DNA of 64,000 nt from Parasphingorhabdus halotolerans (GTDB taxonomy: Bacteria; Pseudomonadota; Alphaproteobacteria; Sphingomonadales; Sphingomonadaceae), in NCBI RefSeq assembly GCF_012516475.1, contig NZ_CP051217.1:1364001-1428000 (forward strand), read 5' to 3'. Within the stretch, counting starts at the first letter, position 1, and each line of letters opens with the position of its first letter. Below the pieces are notes generated by a model. It searched no databases, had not been told where the DNA came from, and saw only the letters and a list, made by a program, of their open reading frames with translations. Positions 20,796-28,363 of the stretch are shown here, one piece after another. The translations under genes and the position numbers were made by a program.

Positions 20796-21380
20796 CTATT
20801 TTGTTACCATGAAGGTCAAATATTCCTGCCCCTCTGGTGAAATATTCAATCGTTTCAGGCCGCTTTCTTTCGAATTCACCGCCCATAATGCCCCACTCAG
20901 CCGCCACTCCCCCGCGCCAAATCGACTCTTGGAAAACTGAAGCTCCTGGGCATCAGCCTTCAGAAAACGAGGACTGGGTTCACCCTCAAATTCTTCCATT
21001 CCGTTAAACCGCGAAACAGTTCCAATCCAATCCTTGTTATTCCACCACTTGTCGCTTGTTGCCACTTTGGGTTCAGCATCCTTGTCACCAAGTTGCCATT
21101 CACCAAGTTGCGCAGAAAAATGAATAACCAGTGGCTGCTCCAGCTCCGGGGTAGACAGAATTAATTCTCCCGATGGATAGCTGCCTTCAGGCAATTTGAA
21201 ACAGAGCCAAACCGACCCTGCATCTTCAAATTTATATGCGGTCACACCATCTGGATATTCTACCAGCATGTTTGAGTATTCGGAACAATTGCCGTCAACC
21301 ATATGCGCCGCAGCTGACTGTGCAGCGGCTACCGAACTGAGCAAAGCGATTGTACCAATCAATGATCTAGCGAAGTTCAT
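20796..21380 (-). CDS. Secreted protein of unknown function, 194 residues
   Basis: A signal peptide at residues 1-25 (SLIGTIALLSSVAAAQSAAA, cleavage near AAA-H) leads into a probably beta-rich periplasmic domain. The domain has two cysteines (NCSEY and VWLCFK) that could form a disulfide, and tryptophan-rich stretches (DKWWNNKDW). It ends with a TFMVTK strand. I do not recognise a family. It starts six bases after the mmsA stop, so it is very likely co-transcribed with it. A 97-base gap then separates it from the deacetylase. Confidence 0.75.
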   Translation of the reverse strand: MNFARSLIGTIALLSSVAAAQSAAAHMVDGNCSEYSNMLVEYPDGVTAYKFEDAGSVWLCFKLPEGSYPSGELILSTPELEQPLVIHFSAQLGEWQLGDKDAEPKVATSDKWWNNKDWIGTVSRFNGMEEFEGEPSPRFLKADAQELQFSKSRFGAGEWRLSGALWAVNSKESGLKRLNISPEGQEYLTFMVTK

Positions 21381-21386
21381 TTTTTC

Positions 21387-22889
21387 TCACCCCATTGTCG
21401 GAATAACAAAAGCATCCTTGTTATCACCGTCTGCTGTGCCGTCGGGCCAGCGCTGGGTGATTGTCTTGACTTTAGTCCAGAATTTCACGCCTTCCATGCC
21501 GTGCTGGTTGGTGTCGCCAAATGCGCTGCGCTTCCAGCCGCCGAAGCTGTGATAGGCGACCGGAACCGGAATTGGTACATTGATACCGACCATGCCGACA
21601 TTCACGCGGCTCGCAAATTCGCGAGCCGCATGGCCGTTGCGGGTGAAGATCGCGACGCCGTTGCCATATTGATGCTTGCTGGGTAGTTCTAGGGCTTCCT
21701 CAAAATTCTTGGCGCGAACGATTTGCAGGACCGGCCCGAAAATCTCTTCTTTATAGCTTTCCATTTCCGGATTCACATGATCGAATAAGGACGGTCCTAT
21801 GAAGCAGCCTTCTTCATGACCCTGCAACGAAAACCCACGCCCATCGACAACCAGTTCCGCGCCTTCGTCAACGCCGGTTTGTATCCAGTTTTCCACGCGC
21901 TGTTTGTGCGCCGGATTAACTACCGGACCATAATGGGCTTCTTCATCGGTAGAGATACCGACTCGCAAAGCTGCCATTGCCGGGATCATTTTTTCGCGCA
22001 AGCGTTCGGCCGTATCTTCGCCGACAGGAACAACAACCGGCAGCGCCATACAGCGTTCACCAGCCGAACCAAAAGCCGCACCGGATAGATCGTTCACAAC
22101 CTGATCCATGTCTGCATCCGGCAAAACAATACCGTGATTTTTCGCCCCGCCCATGGCCTGCACCCGCTTGCCAGCTGCGACGCCGCGTTGGTAAACATAA
22201 TGCGCGATATCGGAGGAGCCAACGAAGCTTACTCCGCCAATCGCGGGATGGTCCAAAATCGCATCGACCATTTCCTTGTCACCCTGCAAGCACTGCAAAA
22301 TGCCTTCCGGTAGACCCGCTTCCAGCATTAATTCACATAGCCGAACAGGGACAGAAGGATCGCGCTCGGATGGCTTCAGGATAAACGCGTTGCCGGTCGC
22401 GATTGCCGGACCAAACATCCACATCGGGATCATCGCGGGAAAGTTAAACGGGGTAATGCCTGCGCCAATACCGATCGGCTGGCGCATCGAATAAACATCA
22501 ATGCCGGGACCAGCGCCCTGCGTATATTCTCCCTTCAACACGTGCGGGATGCCGCAGCAAAACTCAATAACTTCCAGACCGCGCTGCACATCGCCCTTGC
22601 TGTCGGCAATCACCTTGCCATGTTCGCGGGACAGCATTTCGGCCAGTTCATCCATATGCGTTTCAACAAGCTCCTTGAACTTGAAGAACACCCGCGCGCG
22701 GCGCTGCGGATTGGTCGCGGCCCATTCCGGTTGCGCCGCCAGTGCCGACTGCACCGCTTTATCCAGAGTCGCTGCATCGCCAAGGTCGACCTTGCCTTGA
22801 ATACCGCCATTATTGGGATCGAAAATATCACTTTGACGGGTAGCTGTAGCAGTCCCTCCGGAAGCTAAAACATGGGTAACGGTGCGCAT
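21387..22889 (-). CDS. mmsA: CoA-acylating methylmalonate-semialdehyde dehydrogenase
   Basis: A 500-residue aldehyde dehydrogenase superfamily enzyme. It converts methylmalonate semialdehyde to propionyl-CoA with NAD+ and CoA, the last step of valine breakdown. The catalytic cysteine is Cys280 in AAFGSAGERC; the NAD-binding ITPFNFPAMIPMWM (145-158) and the C-terminal FGGWKRSAFGDTNQHG motif are the MmsA form. It is the first gene of the minus-strand cluster. The 91 bases to the divergent transporter at 22981 must hold its promoter. Confidence 0.95.
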   Translation of the reverse strand: MRTVTHVLASGGTATATRQSDIFDPNNGGIQGKVDLGDAATLDKAVQSALAAQPEWAATNPQRRARVFFKFKELVETHMDELAEMLSREHGKVIADSKGDVQRGLEVIEFCCGIPHVLKGEYTQGAGPGIDVYSMRQPIGIGAGITPFNFPAMIPMWMFGPAIATGNAFILKPSERDPSVPVRLCELMLEAGLPEGILQCLQGDKEMVDAILDHPAIGGVSFVGSSDIAHYVYQRGVAAGKRVQAMGGAKNHGIVLPDADMDQVVNDLSGAAFGSAGERCMALPVVVPVGEDTAERLREKMIPAMAALRVGISTDEEAHYGPVVNPAHKQRVENWIQTGVDEGAELVVDGRGFSLQGHEEGCFIGPSLFDHVNPEMESYKEEIFGPVLQIVRAKNFEEALELPSKHQYGNGVAIFTRNGHAAREFASRVNVGMVGINVPIPVPVAYHSFGGWKRSAFGDTNQHGMEGVKFWTKVKTITQRWPDGTADGDNKDAFVIPTMG

Positions 22890-22980
22890 TGAACAGACTC
22901 CTGATTGCTTTTGCGAGCTATATGCTATTTACCGCAGCAATGCACAACTCTTGCGGTCCTATCTTTATTGGCCATAATCT

Positions 22981-23901
22981 ATGAACGACAACGCCTTAGG
23001 TCAAAATCGCCCCATTGCCGGGATATTGACCCGATTGGGTGCGATGCTTTCGCTAGCAATCATGTTCGCATTCGTCAAACTGGCGGGTCAAGACGGTGTG
23101 CATGTTACCGAGAGCCTGTTTTACCGACAGCTGACCGCGATGCCGCTGATTTGCTTTCTCATTTGGCGAAGCGAAGCGGGATGGCCTGCGATCAAATCAA
23201 ACAAGCATAAACTCCATATACTGCGGTCCTTTCTTGGTATCTTCGCGATGGGCCTCAACTTCTGGGCGATGATGCTATTGCCGCTCGCTGACGCCACCAC
23301 CATTAGTTTCACCGTACCGATTTTCGCAACCCTGTTTGCCGCATTGATCCTGCGTGAGAAAGTCGGCATCAGGCGCTGGTCGGCGATTTTAATCGGCTTT
23401 GTTGGCGTTCTCATTGTTATCCAGCCGGGTGGAACATTGATCCCAGCCTTTGGCGCTTCGGTGGCACTGGTCGGCGCGCTGGTTACCGCATCGGTGACGT
23501 TGGTCATTCGCATGCTGGGCCGCACCGAAACCAGCATTGTGACTATTTTCTGGTTCTCGGTCTACACCCTCCCCGCGCTGGCGATCTGTGCTTATATTTA
23601 CGGCGGCGGACATGAACCGCGAACATGGCTCTATCTGCTCGGTATCGGGATGTTCGGGGCGTTGGGTCAGCTGACGATAACCCAGTCGCTGCGCTACGCT
23701 CCCGTGTCAACCATTGTGCCGATGGATTACACCGCGCTGATTTGGGCGACGATGTTCGGGATATTGATATTTGGCCAATATCCCGGTCTGTCGATCTGGC
23801 TTGGCGCACCGATCATCATCGGCTCAGGTCTGTTCATTGCGTGGCGCGAACATGTAAAGTCAAGCAAGCTGACGGTTGCCCAGGTCGAACCAGTTGCATA
23901 A
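22981..23901 (+). CDS. EamA/DMT family transporter
   Basis: 306 residues, about ten membrane helices in two EamA halves (about 15-145 and 160-295). The segment LADATTISFTVPIFATLFAALILREKVGIRRW ends repeat 1, and the C-terminal repeat contains TITQSLRYAPVSTIVPMDYTALIW. The layout is that of proteins annotated as S-adenosylmethionine or metabolite exporters, but the substrate is unknown. It is divergent from mmsA and could share a regulator with it. A repeat-bearing spacer follows. Confidence 0.9.
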   Translation: MNDNALGQNRPIAGILTRLGAMLSLAIMFAFVKLAGQDGVHVTESLFYRQLTAMPLICFLIWRSEAGWPAIKSNKHKLHILRSFLGIFAMGLNFWAMMLLPLADATTISFTVPIFATLFAALILREKVGIRRWSAILIGFVGVLIVIQPGGTLIPAFGASVALVGALVTASVTLVIRMLGRTETSIVTIFWFSVYTLPALAICAYIYGGGHEPRTWLYLLGIGMFGALGQLTITQSLRYAPVSTIVPMDYTALIWATMFGILIFGQYPGLSIWLGAPIIIGSGLFIAWREHVKSSKLTVAQVEPVA

Positions 23902-23979
23902 CCTCCTGCCATAGGGGGAAGAAAACATGCTGAAACGCGTCTCGTCCATCAGGGCCGCGCCCCCGCTACGGCAATAAAA

Positions 23980-24011
23980 CCCGTTCGTCCTGAGCTTGCC
24001 GAAGGACATTC
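23980..24011. repeat. Family A repeat, half copy
   Basis: A single arm (CCGTTCGTCCTGAGCTTGCC followed by GAAGGACATT) without the matching right arm; a solo fragment of the element seen complete at 28263-28329. Confidence 0.6.
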
Positions 24012-24154
24012 TGGTGAAACCGCTCCAATCCCAAAGTTTGTCAAAGTTTGGGCCAAGGACGTCATTTCACCGCGTCCAACTTCACAAATTGTCTTCACTG
24101 CAATCCCATATCGCGCGGCGGAGGTTCACACGAGTTCACACTCTTCCGTTCCCG

Positions 24155-24234
24155 GTCATTGCGAACGCAGCGCGGCAATCCAGAGCGGCGCGCATGACTC
24201 TGGATTGCTTCGTCGCTTCGTTCCTCGCAATGAC
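24155..24234. repeat. Palindromic intergenic repeat, family B (copy 2)
   Basis: Nested arms GTCATTGCGAACGCAGCG / CGGCAATCCAGAG and CTCTGGATTGC / CTCGCAATGAC, very close to the 6402-6484 copy, with a different short centre. Confidence 0.8.
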
Positions 24235-24439
24235 AATGTGGCTTGGTTGTTGCATTGCGAAAAGTCGCAAATGGCCTGTGCTGAAATTGATTCAGTATCA
24301 CACCACCTCAAGCGCGGGCGAAGTTTAAACGGGAAACGACCGAGCGCGTCCGGCCGCTGATAGGCTGGTGTCTGATCCAATCTGTCAAAGAGCCGGTCCT
24401 GAGCTTAGGTGATTGGGGCGGGTGTAGGAAAGAGCGGAT

Positions 24440-24625
24440 TTAAATCGGTAACATTTTATACGTCATCCACACCGCCATCCCGATCATCATCACATTCTCG
24501 GTCAGCGATACAAAGCCCAGCGGTAATTTGCTATCGCCACCGACGCAGGAGCATTTTATTTCGCGTTTGTCGATATAGACCGCTTTGAACACGGATACCG
24601 CACCGGTGCTCGCGATAAACAGCAA
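24440..24625 (-). pseudogene. C-terminal remnant of a MauE/DoxX-like redox-associated membrane protein
   Basis: About 60 residues resembling the tail of MauE-type membrane proteins, with the cysteine-bearing segment YIDKREIKCSCVGGDSKLPL and a last membrane helix ENVMMIGMAVWM. The matching frame continues a few codons upstream (DVLNCG before the TTG) and then runs into the DUF411 gene with no ATG. The first two or three helices expected of a MauE protein are absent. It therefore looks like a gene that lost its 5' part by deletion at the DUF411 junction. A short expressed membrane peptide cannot be excluded. The family assignment rests on recollection of the motif. Confidence 0.5.
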
Positions 24626-24666
24626 TCCGCAGTTCAGGACGTCGATATTTCGAAACCGCCTGGTGG

Positions 24667-25134
24667 TTAATTGTAACTCGCAAATACCCGCTGTCCTTTG
24701 GGGCCGAACGCGATCACCTGATAGGGCTGTTTCATCGTGGGATGCTCCATGCCGGGCGATCCCATGGGCATGCCGGGAACGGCCAGGCCCAGCACATCCT
24801 TCGGTTTGTCCTCGATCAATTTCCGGATTGCTTCTGCCGGGACATGGCCTTCGATCACATAGCCGTCGACGATCATCGTGTGGCAGGCGCGCAGATTGAC
24901 CGGCACGCCGTGCAGCTCTTTGACCATGTTGAGATCAGGCACATTCTCCGCAGTCACGGTCGCGTTCAGGCCTTCCTCCGCGTGGTCCGCCCATTTCAGG
25001 CAGCAGCCACAACCGGCATCCCGGTACATCGTGTAAGTCGCCGCCTGGGACGCCATAGAACAGCCGGCTAGCGAGGCAAGCAGCACTCCGGCAAACGAAG
25101 TTTCTCTCAATGTTCCTGCAATTTTTCCTATCAT
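24667..25134 (-). CDS. DUF411 periplasmic metal-binding lipoprotein
   Basis: About 155 residues from the ATG at 25134, which has a GGAG at ideal spacing inside the alternative 25146 start. The N-terminal signal contains the lipobox LASLAGC, so it is probably lipidated. The mature part has the DUF411 motif YRDAGCGCCLKW, then HGVPVNLRACHTMIVDGYVIEGHVP, and a methionine-rich PGMPMGSPGMEHP stretch. DUF411 proteins accompany copper and silver resistance genes and are thought to bind the metal in the periplasm. It follows csoR in one transcription unit. Confidence 0.88.
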   Translation of the reverse strand: MIGKIAGTLRETSFAGVLLASLAGCSMASQAATYTMYRDAGCGCCLKWADHAEEGLNATVTAENVPDLNMVKELHGVPVNLRACHTMIVDGYVIEGHVPAEAIRKLIEDKPKDVLGLAVPGMPMGSPGMEHPTMKQPYQVIAFGPKGQRVFASYN

Positions 25135-25147
25135 GCTTTGCTCCATT

Positions 25148-25423
25148 TCACCGCTTCACTTTCTCGAATAAATCAACCAGCTCGGCAAATTTCTCTTGCT
25201 GCTGCGCTGGATCGCCGGACGCAATTGCTTCGTTCACACAGCAAGCCGCATGATCTTTCAATATCTGGCTTTCCACCTTTGCGAGCGCTGATTTTACCGC
25301 TTGCACCTGATGTAATATATCCATGCAATAGCGATCATCGGTCACCATTTGCGCGATTCCACGAACCTGTCCTTCTATACGACGGAGCCGGTTTATTTTC
25401 TGATCAACTGCACCTTTAGCCAT
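25148..25423 (-). CDS. csoR: CsoR family copper-sensing repressor
   Basis: 91 residues from the ATG at 25423 with GAGGAAAAGC upstream. The longer frame runs antisense into copA and is not real. The all-helical CsoR/FrmR/RcnR (DUF156) fold is evident from KINRLRRIEGQVRGI, RYCMDILHQVQAVKSAL and KDHAACCVNEAI. Cys33, His58 and Cys62 match the C-H-C ligand set of copper-type CsoR. Cu(I) binding releases DNA and derepresses transport or detoxification genes. It is divergent from copA over a 61-base spacer that contains a likely operator. Confidence 0.9.
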   Translation of the reverse strand: MAKGAVDQKINRLRRIEGQVRGIAQMVTDDRYCMDILHQVQAVKSALAKVESQILKDHAACCVNEAIASGDPAQQQEKFAELVDLFEKVKR

Positions 25424-25438
25424 GCTTTTCCTCTTGAA

Positions 25439-25461
25439 TGTATACCTTATAGGGGTATATG
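25439..25461. promoter_or_regulatory. Candidate CsoR operator between csoR and copA
   Basis: The spacer holds the inverted repeat TATACC (25441-25446) and GGTATA (25454-25459) around a seven-base centre. It is AT-flanked with a G-tract on one strand, like known CsoR sites. It lies between the divergent start codons, so one site could repress both units. Confidence 0.6.
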
Positions 25462-25484
25462 CCATTTCAAAGGAAAAGGCCAAT

Positions 25485-27299
25485 ATGAATTTCTCCCGCC
25501 GCGCCATGATCGGCTCCCTCGCCGCGCTGAGCAGCACCGCTGCCCTGCCCATGCCTGCCTGGGCAAAAGGCAGGATGAACCACAAAATGGGCGGCGCGAT
25601 GCGCAAAGGTATCCATGAGCTGTCCGGCTCCAAAATCGATCTGCATATCGGCGATGGCAGCTTTGCCACCGGCGGGCGTTCGGGTCATGCGATTGCGGTC
25701 AATGGCTCGGTGCCGGGGCCGTTGATCCGGCTGAAAGAAGGTCAGGATGTTACTCTATCGGTGCATAATATGCTCAACGTTGACAGCTCTATTCACTGGC
25801 ACGGCTTGTTGCTGCCATTCCAGTTTGACGGCGTTCCGGGGATCAGCTTTCCGGGGATTAAGCCGGGCGCGCGATTTGATGTACCGATCAAGTTGCGTCA
25901 ATCAGGCACCTACTGGTGGCACAGTCATAGCGGCCTGCAGGAACAATCCGGCCATTACGGGCCGATCATCATTGACCCCGCTGGCGAAGACCCGGTGCGA
26001 TATGACCGCGAACATATCATCCTGCTGAGCGAATTTACGCCGATGCATCCGCACCAGATCATGAAGAAACTGAAAGTATCCGAAGGCTATTTCAGTCAGC
26101 AGAAGACGGCAGCGTTCGATGACTACGATTTCAGCGGCGAAGAGCGGCGGATGTGGGGGCAGATGCGGATGATGCCGACCGATATCGCCGATGTTTCCGC
26201 GCCGACCTATACCTATCTGATCAACGGCCACGGTCCCGATGACGGACTGGAGTTGCCTTACAAGCGCGGCGAGCGGGTGCGACTGCGAATTATCAATGGC
26301 AGCGCGATGACCTTCTTTAACGTCCGCCTGCCCGGCCTGCCGATGACGGTGGTGCAGGCAGATGGCATCAATGTGCAACCGGTCGAGGTCGATGAACTGC
26401 AGATCGGTGTTGCAGAAACCTATGATGTCATTGTCACGCCAAGCGAGGATGGTGCCTTTGCGCTGGCAGCGGAATCAATGGACCGCAGCGGCATGGCGCA
26501 GGCGACTTTGACGTCGCAACCCGGACGCAAGGCTAGTTTCCCCGAACTGCGCGATCCCCCTTTGCTGTCGATGACAGATATGGGACATGGCGGTATGGCT
26601 GAAGGTGGTCACGGCGGACATGGCGGCGGGATGGATCATTCGAAGATGGATCATGCTGCCATGGATCATGCCATGCCGGACCCCGCGCCTGCCGCAGACC
26701 ATAGCGGACACGATATGAGCGCTATGGATATGAGTGGCGGCATGACGATGCGCGACACTAATCTGCTTCCCGATAGTGTCGAAGTGGGTCCGGGTATCGA
26801 TATGGTGGCCATGAACCCGCAGGACCGCACTGGCTATCCGGGGTTGGGTCTCGACAATGTTCCGCACCGGGTTTTGAACTATCGCATGCTCAAATCGGTC
26901 GAGATGGACCACAACAAACGCGAGCCGGACCGTGAGATGGAACTGCATCTAACCGGCAATATGGAACGCTATATGTGGTCGCTTGATGGCAAGAAATTCA
27001 GCGCGGTTGGCGATGATCCGATCCGTTTCGGCTATAATGAACGCGTGCGGGTGAAGCTGGTCAACGACACGATGATGGCGCATCCCATCCACCTGCACGG
27101 CATGTTTTTTGAGCTGGTCAACGGGCAAGGCCATCATCAACCGAAAAAGCACACCGTGATTGTCCAGCCGGGCAGCAGCGCGACCTTTGACGTCACCACC
27201 GATGAGCCCGGCGACTGGGCGTTTCACTGCCACCTGCTCTATCACATGCATGCGGGAATGATGCAGACGGTCAGCGTCGCTTTCCCGAAGGACGCATGA
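25485..27299 (+). CDS. copA: Copper resistance multicopper oxidase CopA
   Basis: 604 residues from the ATG at 25485; the earlier in-frame start overlaps csoR. A Tat signal (SRRAMIG, residues 4-10) sends the folded enzyme to the periplasm. Copper motifs are HWHG (104-107), HSHS (146-149), HPIHLHG (533-539) and HCHLLYHMHAGM (581-592), giving the type 1 and trinuclear sites. Between domains 2 and 3, residues about 363-422 form a Met/His-rich stretch with MDHSKMDHAAMDH-like repeats, suited to Cu(I) capture. It oxidises Cu(I) in the periplasm. It overlaps copB by ATGA and is expected to be CsoR-controlled. Confidence 0.95.
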   Translation: MNFSRRAMIGSLAALSSTAALPMPAWAKGRMNHKMGGAMRKGIHELSGSKIDLHIGDGSFATGGRSGHAIAVNGSVPGPLIRLKEGQDVTLSVHNMLNVDSSIHWHGLLLPFQFDGVPGISFPGIKPGARFDVPIKLRQSGTYWWHSHSGLQEQSGHYGPIIIDPAGEDPVRYDREHIILLSEFTPMHPHQIMKKLKVSEGYFSQQKTAAFDDYDFSGEERRMWGQMRMMPTDIADVSAPTYTYLINGHGPDDGLELPYKRGERVRLRIINGSAMTFFNVRLPGLPMTVVQADGINVQPVEVDELQIGVAETYDVIVTPSEDGAFALAAESMDRSGMAQATLTSQPGRKASFPELRDPPLLSMTDMGHGGMAEGGHGGHGGGMDHSKMDHAAMDHAMPDPAPAADHSGHDMSAMDMSGGMTMRDTNLLPDSVEVGPGIDMVAMNPQDRTGYPGLGLDNVPHRVLNYRMLKSVEMDHNKREPDREMELHLTGNMERYMWSLDGKKFSAVGDDPIRFGYNERVRVKLVNDTMMAHPIHLHGMFFELVNGQGHHQPKKHTVIVQPGSSATFDVTTDEPGDWAFHCHLLYHMHAGMMQTVSVAFPKDA

Positions 27300-28240
27300 T
27301 GCGCTGGATGTTCGGGACAATTTTGGCGGCATCGACCGCAGTCACGCCGCTGATGGCGCAAGACCACAGCAAGATGGATCACAGCGCGCACCAGATGCCA
27401 GCAGCTGAAGAAGCGGAGCCAGAGGTTGATCACGACAAAATAAATCACGACCAAATGGATCACGGCACGATGGACCATTCCAGCCATCAGCCTGCCAAAC
27501 CGCAAGCCTCCACGCCCAACACGGAAACCGGACGCATCCGCGCCGCCGACGCCATCTGGGGCGCGGAAGCCATGCGCCCATCCCGCGAAGCGCTTTATGC
27601 AGAGCATGGCAATATGCAGATTTTCTGGTTTCAGGGCGACCGCTTTGAGTATCGCGCGCGCGAAGGCGAAGACGGTTATCTCTGGGATGTGCAAGGCTAT
27701 TATGGCGGCGACATCCACAAATTCTGGTTCAAGAGCGAAGGCGAAGGCAGTTTCGGCGAACCGATTGAGGATGCGGAGGTACAGGCGCTCTATAGCCGCG
27801 CCATCGCGCCGTTCTTCGATCTTCAGGCAGGTATCCGGCAGGATCTAACCGGCCCCACCCGCACCCATGCCGCGATCGGTGTCCAGGGACTCGTACCCTA
27901 TATGTTTGAGGTCGACGCCGCCGCCTTTCTATCGAACAAAGGTGACATAACCGTACGCATCGAGGCGGAATATGACCAGCGCATCACCCAGGAACTGATC
28001 CTGCAACCGCGCGCCGAGGTGAACTTGTCAGCACAAGATATCCCCGAATTGGGCATCGGCAGCGGCATCGATAATCTCGAACTCGGGCTGCGGCTGCGCT
28101 ATCAAATCATCCCCGAATTCGCGCCCTATATCGGCATCGAACAGGAATGGAAACTGGGTGGCAGTAGGGATTTCGCGCGTCTTGCGGGAGAAGACCCGAG
28201 CGTTACCAATTTTGTCGTAGGTATGCGCTTCTGGTTTTAG
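27296..28240 (+). CDS. copB: Copper resistance protein CopB (outer membrane)
   Basis: 314 residues overlapping the copA stop by four bases. A signal peptide (residues 1-21) is followed by a His/Met/Asp-rich segment (about 23-70; DHSKMDHSAHQM-type repeats). A C-terminal beta-barrel domain then ends in the outer-membrane terminal aromatic pattern VGMRFWF. Typical CopB segments are RFEYRAREGEDGYLWDVQGYYGG and QELILQPRAEVN. It acts with CopA in periplasmic and outer-membrane copper handling. Length is ordinary for the family. Confidence 0.93.
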   Translation: MMRWMFGTILAASTAVTPLMAQDHSKMDHSAHQMPAAEEAEPEVDHDKINHDQMDHGTMDHSSHQPAKPQASTPNTETGRIRAADAIWGAEAMRPSREALYAEHGNMQIFWFQGDRFEYRAREGEDGYLWDVQGYYGGDIHKFWFKSEGEGSFGEPIEDAEVQALYSRAIAPFFDLQAGIRQDLTGPTRTHAAIGVQGLVPYMFEVDAAAFLSNKGDITVRIEAEYDQRITQELILQPRAEVNLSAQDIPELGIGSGIDNLELGLRLRYQIIPEFAPYIGIEQEWKLGGSRDFARLAGEDPSVTNFVVGMRFWF

Positions 28241-28262
28241 GGCCTGCTTCGCTCAACTGAGA

Positions 28263-28329
28263 CGTTCGTCCCGAGCCTGTCGAAGGACATTGTGTGGGAG
28301 CTGTGCTTCGACAAGCTCAGCATGAACGG
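28263..28329. repeat. Palindromic intergenic repeat, family A (copy 4); possible bidirectional terminator
   Basis: Complete arms GTTCGTCCCGAGCCTGTCGA and TTCGACAAGCTCAGCATGAAC. It sits between the converging copB and acyl-CoA synthetase genes, where a stable hairpin could stop both transcripts. Confidence 0.75.
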
Positions 28330-28363
28330 AGTTTTTCGCAAAATAAGGTAGACAGGATTACCC

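Larger units (their letters stand above)
23902..24439. other. Gene-free spacer with two repeats
   Basis: This 538-base spacer holds a half copy of repeat family A (about 23980-24011), a complete family B palindrome (24155-24234), and about 200 bases in which I see no gene, RNA gene or clear promoter. Frames here code through the repeats only. Confidence 0.5.

Noticed and set aside
25424-25669. Extended CsoR frame reaching into copA
   Set aside because: The first 82 residues are antisense to the copA signal region; CsoR proteins are about 90 residues.
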